Of a stretch of DNA of 36,521 nt, positions 1 to 7,762 are shown piece by piece. Under the pieces are notes generated by a model. The model ran no database searches and had not been told where the DNA came from. It saw nothing but the letters and a program-made list of their open reading frames with translations. The DNA lies in assembly GCA_964461765.1 (NCBI GenBank), contig CAYWVS010000027.1:1-36521 (forward strand), read 5' to 3'. Within the stretch, counting starts at the first letter, position 1, and every line of letters starts with the position of its first letter. Position numbers and translations under genes: made by a program. Origin of the DNA: JAVVUJ01 sp964461765 (GTDB lineage Bacteria; Bacillota; Clostridia; Peptostreptococcales; Anaerovoracaceae).

Positions 1-2
1 GG

Positions 3-86
3 AATGGGGCTATCAAAAAAGAACCATCCTCAACGGAATCCACAGGGAGTTCCGAAGAAGAAAGTCCTTCCAAGGTTTTAAATTAA
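3..86 (+). CDS. 3' end of an unidentified protein (partial)
   Basis: One plus-strand frame entering from the window edge stops at 84-86 and reads as a hydrophilic tail rich in Ser, Glu, Thr and Lys (part of it STESTGSSEEESPSK). Such tails occur at the C-terminus of cell-envelope proteins such as penicillin-binding proteins, but 27 residues cannot identify the family. The frame was chosen because its third codon positions are the most AT-rich of the three. A second frame stopping at 91 is also open and gives a basic tail, so the frame choice is uncertain. It converges with tdk. Confidence 0.25.
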   Translation, partial: NGAIKKEPSSTESTGSSEEESPSKVLN

Positions 87-130
87 AGTAAAATGTGTCT
101 TTCGAAATTATAGGTTGTTTTGATAACAAA

Positions 131-712
131 CTAAACTTCCTTCAGCCGACCATCGTTGTAATGCTTTCTGCATAGGGAAACGTATAGATCGTTCCCTCCC
201 ACTACAATCTGCTCTCCTGTTTTTACAAACTTTCCATCTATGACTCTGGCTACCATAGTAGCTTTTTTCCCGCACCAACAGATGGTTTTAATCTCTTCAA
301 TTTTATCTGCATAGACCAACATATAATAAGAGCCCTCGAACAGTTCATTTTTAAAGTCATTCTTTAGACCATATGCTAGAACAGGCACATCACAGCTATC
401 TACAATTTCCACTAGCTCCTGGACATGATGTTTTTTTAAAAATTGACACTCGTCCACAAGTACGGCATCGATCTTTTCCTCTTTGTTTTTTTCCAAAAAC
501 ATTTCCAAAATGTTAGAATCCTCATTGACAGTATAAGCCTTTCTGGAAACACCGATTCGGGATGTTATGAACCCCACCTCATAACGATCATCCAAATTAG
601 GGGTTAGAGCCAGTACATTCTTTCCCCTTTCTTCATAATTATATGCAACCTTTATCAGCTCAATGGACTTTCCTGCATTCATGGTGCTGTATCGGTAGTA
701 AAGTTGTGCCAT
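131..712 (-). CDS. tdk: Thymidine kinase
   Basis: Cytoplasmic salvage enzyme that phosphorylates thymidine (and deoxyuridine) with ATP to give dTMP. The 193-aa protein shows the P-loop STMNAGKS at residues 9-16, the Walker-B-like LVDECQFL around residue 88 whose Glu is the catalytic base in this family, and a zinc site formed by C145, C147, C181 and H184. Length matches bacterial type II thymidine kinases. The start is the ATG at 710-712, because AGGAGG lies just upstream of it and the protein then begins MAQLYYRYS as in the family. An upstream in-frame ATG at 769 would add 19 non-conserved residues and has no good ribosome site. It stands alone just outside the defence island. Confidence 0.94.
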   Translation of the reverse strand: MAQLYYRYSTMNAGKSIELIKVAYNYEERGKNVLALTPNLDDRYEVGFITSRIGVSRKAYTVNEDSNILEMFLEKNKEEKIDAVLVDECQFLKKHHVQELVEIVDSCDVPVLAYGLKNDFKNELFEGSYYMLVYADKIEEIKTICWCGKKATMVARVIDGKFVKTGEQIVVGGNDLYVSLCRKHYNDGRLKEV

Positions 713-771
713 GGTGTACCTCCTTTGTATCCATAAAGATATTATGCCTGAATAAAAGGGGAATTTCAATG

Positions 772-794
772 AGAAATTTTATGGAGGTGTGGTT
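772..794 (+). repeat. Left copy of 23-bp direct repeat bounding the defence island
   Basis: This stretch, whose core is GGAGGTGTGGTT, recurs in the same orientation at 15098-15120 with a single mismatch (T782 versus C15108). Everything between the two copies is restriction, accessory, toxin-antitoxin or hypothetical genes. The left copy lacks the inverted right arm that the 15-kb copy has. It could be an attachment-site or target duplication, or one member of a dispersed repeat family. Confidence 0.6.
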
Positions 795-876
795 ATTATG
801 GGATAATGTGGGTTTGTAGATTATCGTGAGAAATGTCACCCCTTGGCTTTATGGAATGGTTTGGGGATGCGGGGTT

Positions 877-1815
877 TTATTCTATTGAATTTTTCAAATA
901 TCTTTTTAAATTTTCAATAGTCGGAGGCACTTTTAGCTTATGTAACATACGATGACAATTGGAGCAAACGCAGTCTAAGTCTTTATAAGGATCAATCTTT
1001 ACTTCATTACCGTTATTCTCACTTAAAGGTTTATTGTGATGAACTTCTATGAAATTCTGACCTATATCCCCGTAGATATCTTCAAAACTAAATCCGCAAA
1101 CCGAACATATTAATTTTCCATTATTCTTCGCTTTGCATATGTTAATTGCTCTAGCACGATTTTTATAACTTCTCTCATAGGAATTAGTATACACCATCTT
1201 TATTTTTCCTTCTGTAAAAGTAGATTGGTAATCCTCCTCTGAATTTTTTGATTCACAATTACAATGTAATTGTGGGAATTTTTCTTTTAATGGTAACACA
1301 TATTTTTGGTTGAATTCGTCGTTAAGAGGTTTAAGCCATTTAATTTCTTTCACTTCAATATAATTATCTATTATAGGTTTTTCATTTTCTATAAAATAAT
1401 CTAAGTGTTGTAAATAAATTTTTTCATTATTAAATTGATTTTGATTTTCATAATAAAAAAACCATTGACCGTTTTCATTTATTTTAGGTATTTTTTTAGT
1501 TTTTATCTCAAAGTATTCTGCCAAAGAGGAAAGATCTTTATTTTTGTCAGGATCATTTTTAGCACTAAATTCTATAAAAGTTTTCCCACTTCTCTGTATA
1601 ACAAAAGCAATATTATGAGTTCGCTTTCTCCAATCTCTTCCATCCCAAAAGGATATTTGCATATACTCATCCGTTCCGATAAAAAAGTAACCTTTTTCAA
1701 GACGATTATGTATATTATTTCTTCTTGGAACAAAAAACAAATTGGGATCAGATTTTTGCTTTTCCAGAAGAAAATCAAAACAATCTTGCATAGCCATTAA
1801 TATGTTAATTTCCAT
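877..1815 (-). CDS. HNH endonuclease domain protein
   Basis: A 312-aa protein with a C-terminal HNH (ββα-metal) nuclease domain. C237-x2-C240 and C284-x2-C287 form the expected zinc knuckles, EVHHNKPL (257-264) carries the catalytic His, and CHRMLH (287-292) ends the fold. The N-terminal 200 residues are not recognised; in comparable proteins this part chooses the target, and here it could sense modified or foreign DNA (inference). The ATG has AAGGAGA a few bases upstream. It is the last gene of the minus-strand run that starts with hsdR, though 262 bp separate it from the pair upstream, so it may have its own promoter. A McrA-like modification-dependent nuclease is the most natural reading; a homing-type HNH is less likely because no intron or intein is visible. 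Confidence 0.8.
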   Translation of the reverse strand: MEINILMAMQDCFDFLLEKQKSDPNLFFVPRRNNIHNRLEKGYFFIGTDEYMQISFWDGRDWRKRTHNIAFVIQRSGKTFIEFSAKNDPDKNKDLSSLAEYFEIKTKKIPKINENGQWFFYYENQNQFNNEKIYLQHLDYFIENEKPIIDNYIEVKEIKWLKPLNDEFNQKYVLPLKEKFPQLHCNCESKNSEEDYQSTFTEGKIKMVYTNSYERSYKNRARAINICKAKNNGKLICSVCGFSFEDIYGDIGQNFIEVHHNKPLSENNGNEVKIDPYKDLDCVCSNCHRMLHKLKVPPTIENLKRYLKNSIE

Positions 1816-1843
1816 GAATTCTCCTTTCGATTCTAATTCTATA

Positions 1844-1972
1844 CTATTTTAATAACTTGTGCGGACATATTTCATTACATAAGAATTTAAACTTTGTTAT
1901 TTCTTGTAAAAGTTCGCATTGTTCCTCAGTAGAAATTGCGGTCGCTTCCCTTTCCAAATCTCCTATGATTTT
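1844..1972 (-). pseudogene. Possible remnant of a small gene
   Basis: A 42-codon minus-strand frame, opened by an upstream stop at 1973-1975, reads IGDLEREATAISTEEQCELL and ends in CPHKLLK. It has plausible amphipathic composition but no ATG, GTG or well-placed TTG start. It lies between the HNH gene and the membrane-protein gene. I read it as the 3' remnant of a decayed gene; the family is not recognised and chance openness is possible. Confidence 0.22.
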
Positions 1973-2077
1973 TTATATTCCACTTTAATAGGATTGTAAC
2001 TTTATTAATGGTTGGTGATAGAGTTATAAACATAAACAATTTTTACACAAGAAAATGGTAGGGTCTAAGCACTAACT

Positions 2078-2632
2078 CTATATTTTATTTTTATAAAATG
2101 AAAAATATATATTTGTTATACCTCTTAGTATAGATAAAAGGATATTAAGAATTAAAAAAACTGAAACAAACAAAGTTATATTCTCAAAAATTTTATTTTT
2201 ATACAAACCCGAAACAAACAAGTACAAAAAAATAATTAACATTAAGATAATTTCATTAAAGAGTGAGTGGGTAAGTTGAATATGCAGTTTTTGATATAAA
2301 GTTACCACCTTTTTGTTTAGCTCGACATCTGTTTCAATTTCTTTCAATTCATCTACGCTTTTACCACTACTGGTTAGCAAAATTGTAATTAGCATTGCCG
2401 TAAATCCTATAAGAATAGAAATTGTAGTTGGTAATATTTGGGACAACTCACTCAATGCAATACTTGTTTTATTAGAATAAGAATATAAACACACAGATAG
2501 CGTTGCAATAAGTATAGGTGAGACCACCTCATATATAACCTCATTTTTTTTTAATGTTAAATAGTAGTTATGGATGGGGAAAAGCCATTCCATATAGATT
2601 AGTTTCCCTAATCCATCAGATTCCTTTTTCAT
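2078..2632 (-). CDS. Four-helix membrane protein, coupled to the upstream gene
   Basis: A 184-aa protein of unknown family. Hydrophobic segments at about residues 36-52, 68-87, 124-143 and 147-170 predict four membrane helices, with a charged loop between helices 2 and 3 (about 88-120, including SVDELKEIETDVELNKK). Its ATG overlaps the stop codon of the upstream 294-aa gene (TAATG), so the two are very likely translationally coupled and made in fixed ratio. Position in a defence island and a soluble-plus-membrane layout suggest a membrane effector, as in abortive-infection systems. Kiwa (KwaA four-helix protein plus KwaB) is one known system of similar layout, but there the membrane gene comes first and I see no diagnostic KwaB motif, so no name is given. 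Confidence 0.7.
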   Translation of the reverse strand: MKKESDGLGKLIYMEWLFPIHNYYLTLKKNEVIYEVVSPILIATLSVCLYSYSNKTSIALSELSQILPTTISILIGFTAMLITILLTSSGKSVDELKEIETDVELNKKVVTLYQKLHIQLTHSLFNEIILMLIIFLYLFVSGLYKNKIFENITLFVSVFLILNILLSILRGITNIYFSFYKNKI

Positions 2633-3516
2633 TATTCGATCACTCCCATAAGCTCCTCTAAATACGCAAAAATTGAATATGAGTTAACTGTTCCGTTTTC
2701 ATTTAACTCTACAGTTATTTCATCTATTTTCTTCTGCCCCATAGAATCAATAATAACATCTAATTTATCTATATCTTTGGCATAAAGTCTTATACGATTT
2801 GTAGAAATTCCTTCAGAAGATAGCTTTAAGAAAGCCTCTCTCATAGTACGTTTTGACAAGCTTTCACCTCGTTTTGCTCGTGCAGTTATAATTAAATCGT
2901 CCTGACAACTAGGATCGATTGCCATTAAGTCTAAGAATCCTGAACCAAGTACTCTTTTCTCCGTGTATATATTGGCTTGAAGAATTCGTTCTGAATTTTC
3001 AAGTAAAGTTAAAAAATCATCAGGTGGAATCAATGATGCAAACAAATAAAAGTTTTCTTTAATCCCTCTTAACATCAGAAACTGCTTAAATAGCTTATTA
3101 AAGTATTTAACTATTCCCCCAATTGAAACCCCATTTCTTCTTTGTTCAAAAATTGTATAAGCTTCGTTGCTTTTTACGTTAATGCACATATGAGTCAATT
3201 CTTTTTCGCCTTCGTCTAGTTTTTTATCAGAAGAACGCTCGCTACCATCAATGCTTGACATGTAATCGGGCGAATGATGATATTTACATGATTTAAAGGT
3301 TATCTTATAAAGAATTAATCCTTCTTTTTTCTCCATCTCGACACTGTCAAAATCCACAGCTTTTTTGCTTGTAGTATCATTAAATATTCTCTCTTCTCCA
3401 CTCATAGAATCGGAATATGATAGAAATTCACAAAAAAGTTTTGGATCAAAGAACCTTTCATCACCTTTATGAAATTCAATAGAGTAATATGCTATTTTAC
3501 GTTTCTGGACACTCAT
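2632..3516 (-). CDS. Soluble protein of unknown family, first gene of a coupled pair
   Basis: A 294-aa protein without signal peptide or membrane segment. Visible features are a charged N-terminal half with FKSCKYHHSPDYMSSIDGSE (about 73-92), a stretch EAYTIFEQRRNGVSIGGIVK (about 118-137), and a C-terminal half with alternating strand/helix character that includes RAKRGESLSKR. The dense polar motifs suggest a conserved sensor or enzyme. No catalytic signature can be assigned with confidence. AAGGATTG lies ten bases before the ATG, and the stop overlaps the start of the membrane protein downstream. Coupling and the island context favour a two-component anti-phage module (inference). Confidence 0.7.
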   Translation of the reverse strand: MSVQKRKIAYYSIEFHKGDERFFDPKLFCEFLSYSDSMSGEERIFNDTTSKKAVDFDSVEMEKKEGLILYKITFKSCKYHHSPDYMSSIDGSERSSDKKLDEGEKELTHMCINVKSNEAYTIFEQRRNGVSIGGIVKYFNKLFKQFLMLRGIKENFYLFASLIPPDDFLTLLENSERILQANIYTEKRVLGSGFLDLMAIDPSCQDDLIITARAKRGESLSKRTMREAFLKLSSEGISTNRIRLYAKDIDKLDVIIDSMGQKKIDEITVELNENGTVNSYSIFAYLEELMGVIE

Positions 3517-3590
3517 TTCTACAATCCTTTCTGTTTTTGACAGTTATGCAGCAAGAAGCATAGCAACCAATTTTGAGATACTTTTAATAC

Positions 3591-5555
3591 TTAGTAGCGA
3601 AGCCTAATATCGGATAGGCTCACAAGTTTCTCTGGCTCTTTGTACCCTTTAGAACGCAAGAAATCTACTAAACCTCGTTTGGCTATATCTGTTTTGTTAA
3701 GCGGAGCAATTTTAATGCCTTCAATTAGCACGATAGGTTCAATAGATAATTCCATGTATGGCATTACTAAAGAATTACTCTTAACTCTAAATTTTTCTTT
3801 TATTAGATTTGTTGGATTAACTGTATCATCTGAGTGACTTGGAACGATTAAAGCAATTCTATATTCGGTTTCTTGACGCATATTCGCATTTTTCTTAAAA
3901 ATCCCCTCAAATAAAATGTTAATGCAGCCCAAGTATAACTTTTGATTAAATTGTAAATCGTTGCAATCTGCGTAGAACTTGTTTAACTTGCTTATTATAT
4001 CTGAGTTATCAGTTGATTCTAAATAGTCAATCCTATTCATAAAAATATTAGCGGTCATTTGTCGTACTGCACTATTACTTAACTCTATTTCTTGCTTTAG
4101 TGTTTTAGCTTTAAATTGAATATTTGCTCCTGTTCCTCCTGAGTAATAATGCCACAAGCTTAAATTGTCCCCATCAGTAGATGTAGAGAGAACATAAATA
4201 CTTGATATTGATTTTTTAATTTCAGTAACTATCTGCAATGTGTCACTATCCATTTTATCTAAATTCGTAAGATTTTCGTCAAAATAGTAGGATAACAAAT
4301 CAACACATTGACTTAAGTAATTTTTGAATTCATCTTTTACACCAGAAGAACTTTCGTCCACATATTTTTTTATTATTTTGTATGTAAACTTGACTTCTTC
4401 TGTGTCATTTAAGTAATCATAACGCGTAAGCCATAGTTGTTTATTGTCTATCATTGATTTTAAAGCACTCACATCAGAATAATGATAAACAGTTTCATCT
4501 TCTGAAGAATTGGTAAGTTGCGGCATTAGAAAAACTAAATTCCCAATTTTATCTATTTCAAAATCTTTTATAAAATCGAAAAAAAACTTGTTTTTGTTTT
4601 TATCATCGAGTTTATCTAAAGCCTCAAATTTACATCTGCATACATATTCAAAAAACCAACGGTTTTTATAATCAATAGTTTTTATCCACCCTAAAATGTC
4701 ATCGCAAGTTTTAGAAACTGCTTCATATTCACTTAGATTACTAAGAACCATCATTTGCATGGAGTAAAGCAAGGTTGCATCACCTAATGTCATGATGTCA
4801 TTAAGCTTGTCCATTGGCAATAAATCTACTTCACTTAAAAGTTGCTTTACGGTATCTGTTTCAGTAGGAAAAAATGATAACGTATACTGTAAAATAGACA
4901 AATCTTTATAAAATTGTTTTACATTATTATGTTTAAAGCAATAGTTTTTAAAAGCCAATTTCCATTGCTGGGGTTGAGGCTTATCCATAAATCTTGCAAT
5001 TTCATTTGATAACATATCATATAGAAAATAAAAGCCAAAGTGTTTTTCGTTTTTGTATAATACTTCCGTTGTTAAAAATTCGTCATCGAATAATAACGCC
5101 CTTGTTAAAAGGTACGTTTCTCTAATAATTCTCTGCTCTTTAATGTTGCCTGCAATATTAAAAACAACCTGTTGTATGTTTCCTATTTGCTTTCCGGCAA
5201 AAAAAGCAAACAAATTCATATCTAAACTTGGCTCACCGATTTTTTCAAACCATTCTCTAAATTGTGAACCTATAATTGTGTTATATAGAATAGCTTGGTA
5301 TCTGTATATTAAGAATGCAAGGGAATACACAATTGCATCAATAGAATCTATTGAATTTTCAATATTTTCTTTTGCTGATTTAAGTGAATCTGTGTTATAC
5401 TGATGGAATATCCGATTAGCTTTTTTATCAGATGTTATATTTGTGATTTCAAAGCTTATCAATAAATCTAAAAAGCTACAAACAGATTCCTTGTCCTTTT
5501 TTTCAAGCAACATTGCAAATGAATTATTTAATTCAACAAAAGATGTTTTTTGCAT
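3591..5555 (-). CDS. DUF2971 protein with long helical N-terminal domain
   Basis: A 654-aa protein in two parts. Residues 1 to about 350 are helical, possibly a repeat scaffold. From about residue 355 to the end it matches the DUF2971 pattern: VYHYSDVSALKSMI (356-369) followed by WLTRYDYLND, then LSLWHYYSGG (465-474), then RQETEYRIAL (560-569). The YHY, WHYY and E-x-E-Y-R blocks are spaced like an ADP-ribosyltransferase H-Y-E core; this resemblance is inference. DUF2971 genes are common in phage and defence neighbourhoods. Length is well above stand-alone DUF2971 proteins (about 250-330 aa), so this is a fusion. AAGGAA precedes the ATG. A scrap of an hsdS 3' end sits right in front of the gene. 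A toxic effector acting on a host nucleotide or protein is a reasonable hypothesis. Confidence 0.75.
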   Translation of the reverse strand: MQKTSFVELNNSFAMLLEKKDKESVCSFLDLLISFEITNITSDKKANRIFHQYNTDSLKSAKENIENSIDSIDAIVYSLAFLIYRYQAILYNTIIGSQFREWFEKIGEPSLDMNLFAFFAGKQIGNIQQVVFNIAGNIKEQRIIRETYLLTRALLFDDEFLTTEVLYKNEKHFGFYFLYDMLSNEIARFMDKPQPQQWKLAFKNYCFKHNNVKQFYKDLSILQYTLSFFPTETDTVKQLLSEVDLLPMDKLNDIMTLGDATLLYSMQMMVLSNLSEYEAVSKTCDDILGWIKTIDYKNRWFFEYVCRCKFEALDKLDDKNKNKFFFDFIKDFEIDKIGNLVFLMPQLTNSSEDETVYHYSDVSALKSMIDNKQLWLTRYDYLNDTEEVKFTYKIIKKYVDESSSGVKDEFKNYLSQCVDLLSYYFDENLTNLDKMDSDTLQIVTEIKKSISSIYVLSTSTDGDNLSLWHYYSGGTGANIQFKAKTLKQEIELSNSAVRQMTANIFMNRIDYLESTDNSDIISKLNKFYADCNDLQFNQKLYLGCINILFEGIFKKNANMRQETEYRIALIVPSHSDDTVNPTNLIKEKFRVKSNSLVMPYMELSIEPIVLIEGIKIAPLNKTDIAKRGLVDFLRSKGYKEPEKLVSLSDIRLRY

Positions 5556-5570
5556 ATGTATATTCCTTTC

Positions 5571-5633
5571 TTATCCCACACTAACCTGTCCATTCATGAG
5601 CATAGGTAGCAGCCAGTCACGGAGCACAATTAG
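5571..5633 (-). pseudogene. Duplicated 3' end of hsdS
   Basis: This minus-strand stretch encodes LRDWLLPMLMNGQVSVG and a stop. The intact hsdS ends LRDWLLPMLMNGQVSVR. About 50 bp are shared with only a few mismatches, and the homology breaks just upstream where a stop codon interrupts the frame. Each copy is followed within a few bases by an accessory gene: the membrane coiled-coil gene behind the intact copy, the DUF2971 gene behind this one. It is the scar of a second hsdS or of recombination at the conserved hsdS tail. Confidence 0.85.
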
Positions 5634-5751
5634 TTTTTAGACTCAATATTTCATACTCATTCGCTGATTCGTGTATATTTCAACGCTTCATCTATTATAT
5701 CTCTTTGATAAACATCAAAAACAATCACAGCATTTATATGTTTTTATTATT

Positions 5752-6492
5752 TTAAGCATTATCATTATCCGAACGGCTTTTCTCGAATTTGTACCTATCG
5801 GCAAATCTCCTCCCATTCGAGGTCAATAAACCATCGGCGTCTATTTTAGAAAACCTTTCAAGCATTTCTTGCTCACCAGAAGAACCATGCGAATAGACAT
5901 TGCGTGCCCTTTGATTAAGACGTTTGTATTTTGTATCCAGTTCTTCTATTTGCATTCTAAGATTAGATGTTTCATTCTCTTTTTCCTGTAATTTTTTTCG
6001 ATATTCTTCTTTTTCATCCTCATTTAATTTTGACTGCTCAAGCAAATCACTAATGATTTTTTGCTTTTCGTTTTCGGCAGTTTCTAACTCCTCTGTTTTT
6101 TCTTGTTTAACCTCAGAGATACGAGAAACTTTATCATTCAAGCTATTTAATTTTTCGCCAAAACGCTCCTCAATTTTACCTAATGTAACAGAAATATCTT
6201 TCATGAAATTATAAGAGTTATCATAGAACTTATTGCTTGTATCTGATGCCTTGAAATAAAAAAATACAGAGATAAAAATTGAGAAGAAAGCCAGCAGTAA
6301 AGATATCAAACTATCTATTGAATAATTATTTTTGTAGATAATAAAGCATATTAAACATACGACCATGAGCGAAGCTATGCTCGCAGTTATAGAGATGACC
6401 CATGTGAAGTACTTCGGCTTATCCTTCTTAGTTTCTAACTGCAACATTTTATCTAAAACTTCGCTGTAAGTTTTCATATCATCATTATTCAT
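5752..6492 (-). CDS. Membrane-anchored coiled-coil protein behind hsdS
   Basis: A 246-aa protein with two adjacent membrane helices (about residues 30-52 and 61-82), then a long charged coiled coil (about 105-205, rich in Glu, Lys and Gln heptads such as EEYRKKLQEKENETSNLRMQ), then a short C-terminal tail with YSHGSSGEQEMLERF. The family is not recognised. The start at ATG 6490-6492 has AAGGAG nine bases upstream; an in-frame GTG at 6516 overlaps hsdS and is less likely. It lies 13 bp after hsdS, so it is cotranscribed with the restriction genes. Possible roles are membrane tethering of the restriction complex or a separate envelope-sensing defence function; both are inference. Confidence 0.7.
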   Translation of the reverse strand: MNNDDMKTYSEVLDKMLQLETKKDKPKYFTWVISITASIASLMVVCLICFIIYKNNYSIDSLISLLLAFFSIFISVFFYFKASDTSNKFYDNSYNFMKDISVTLGKIEERFGEKLNSLNDKVSRISEVKQEKTEELETAENEKQKIISDLLEQSKLNEDEKEEYRKKLQEKENETSNLRMQIEELDTKYKRLNQRARNVYSHGSSGEQEMLERFSKIDADGLLTSNGRRFADRYKFEKSRSDNDNA

Positions 6493-6505
6493 TATATTTA
6501 TCTCC

Positions 6506-7762
6506 TTATCTAACACTAACCTGTCCGTTCATGAGCATTGGCAGCAGCCAGTCACGGAGGGCGGTCAGTTGTTGGTTTTCCATACTACTATCAAATATTT
6601 TTTTATCAAAAGAAGACACCATTTTTTCGTATTTGTACAAAACTTCTTTTTTTGGTATCAAAATTTTAATATCGTGAAGTGTATCCTTATTTATCGCACC
6701 GAAAGTAGTACCCGAACCATTGAATACATCAAATAAAGATCTTAGCTTTAGCATCAAATAGAAAAGATATGAATTATGACCTGTTTTACTGTTTAATGCA
6801 GATAAACCACGACCTATACAGCATGTTTCGCTTGCTATATTAATGTCGCCAACCGGAGCTCGTACGCTAAGCAATATATCGCCTTTTTGAGCTATTCGTG
6901 ATGGCTCGTTTGTGTACATTCTTATACTTGGAAATCTTTCCCCAAAGTCTGTTCTACCTTGAAAAAATACTGTTCCATCTGCAACTTCGTTGTATGAATC
7001 GCCACTTGGAGATTGTCCCATTAAAATATTTGCGATATCGGTTAAATTCCCATCTTCCCACCCCTTGGGTATCTCTCGTTTCAGCCTGTCGTTGTATTGC
7101 ATTGCACCGCCGCTTGATTTATAAGGCTTTCCATTTTCATCTGGAAATTCAAACTGCACAAACCAGTAGTCATAGATGGTTTTAGCTAAGGTTTCAAGCT
7201 CTGCGTTTATCTTGTTGTTAAGTTCAATTTTTTTGTCGAGAATGGAAAAAATATCACCGATTTTATTTTGTATGTCCAATTCGGGTAATAAGATTGGCGT
7301 GTTTTTTATTGTATCAACAGATAATGAAAATCTCTGCCCACTGCCACCAGCATTTAAAGAAAAATAGCTCTTTATATAATTGCTATTAAAAAACGCATTT
7401 AAAAATTTCCCATTTAAAACATTTCTTTTGGGAGTAATAAGTGAACAATGATAACCTAATAATACATCTTTGAAGTCGTCTGCAATATAAGTTGAAATAC
7501 CTATATCATCACGTTTTTCGCTGTCTTTAGTAATTGCAACCTGCCCTTTTTTTATCTCGAATTTTTTTATTTCAGTTGGCTTTGCTGTGGCGACCATAAA
7601 ATTGCTTAACATATTTGATGTTATAGCCCAATTATAATAGACATCTGTAAAATTACACAATTTTACAGTTGTTTCGTTTTCCGCAGTTTTCTTGTCTACA
7701 TTACTAAGTTGAACATCGGCTATTTCATACAGTTTCTTAATTTTCAACTCATTTCTACTCAT
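6506..7762 (-). CDS. hsdS: Type I restriction-modification specificity subunit
   Basis: The 418-aa S subunit chooses the bipartite DNA target of the HsdR2M2S complex. Two target-recognition domains are visible: residues 1 to about 150, and about 236-375 starting at REIPKGWEDGNLTDIANIL. Each is followed by a conserved helical spacer: LDIQNKIGDIFSILDKKIEL with LAKTIYDYWFVQFEFPDENG, and a C-terminal one ending LRDWLLPMLMNGQ. It overlaps hsdM by 8 bp, so translation is coupled. The C-terminal coding sequence is duplicated at 5571-5633. I looked for inverted copies of either recognition domain and saw none, so there is no sign of a shufflon-type switch here. Confidence 0.93.
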   Translation of the reverse strand: MSRNELKIKKLYEIADVQLSNVDKKTAENETTVKLCNFTDVYYNWAITSNMLSNFMVATAKPTEIKKFEIKKGQVAITKDSEKRDDIGISTYIADDFKDVLLGYHCSLITPKRNVLNGKFLNAFFNSNYIKSYFSLNAGGSGQRFSLSVDTIKNTPILLPELDIQNKIGDIFSILDKKIELNNKINAELETLAKTIYDYWFVQFEFPDENGKPYKSSGGAMQYNDRLKREIPKGWEDGNLTDIANILMGQSPSGDSYNEVADGTVFFQGRTDFGERFPSIRMYTNEPSRIAQKGDILLSVRAPVGDINIASETCCIGRGLSALNSKTGHNSYLFYLMLKLRSLFDVFNGSGTTFGAINKDTLHDIKILIPKKEVLYKYEKMVSSFDKKIFDSSMENQQLTALRDWLLPMLMNGQVSVR

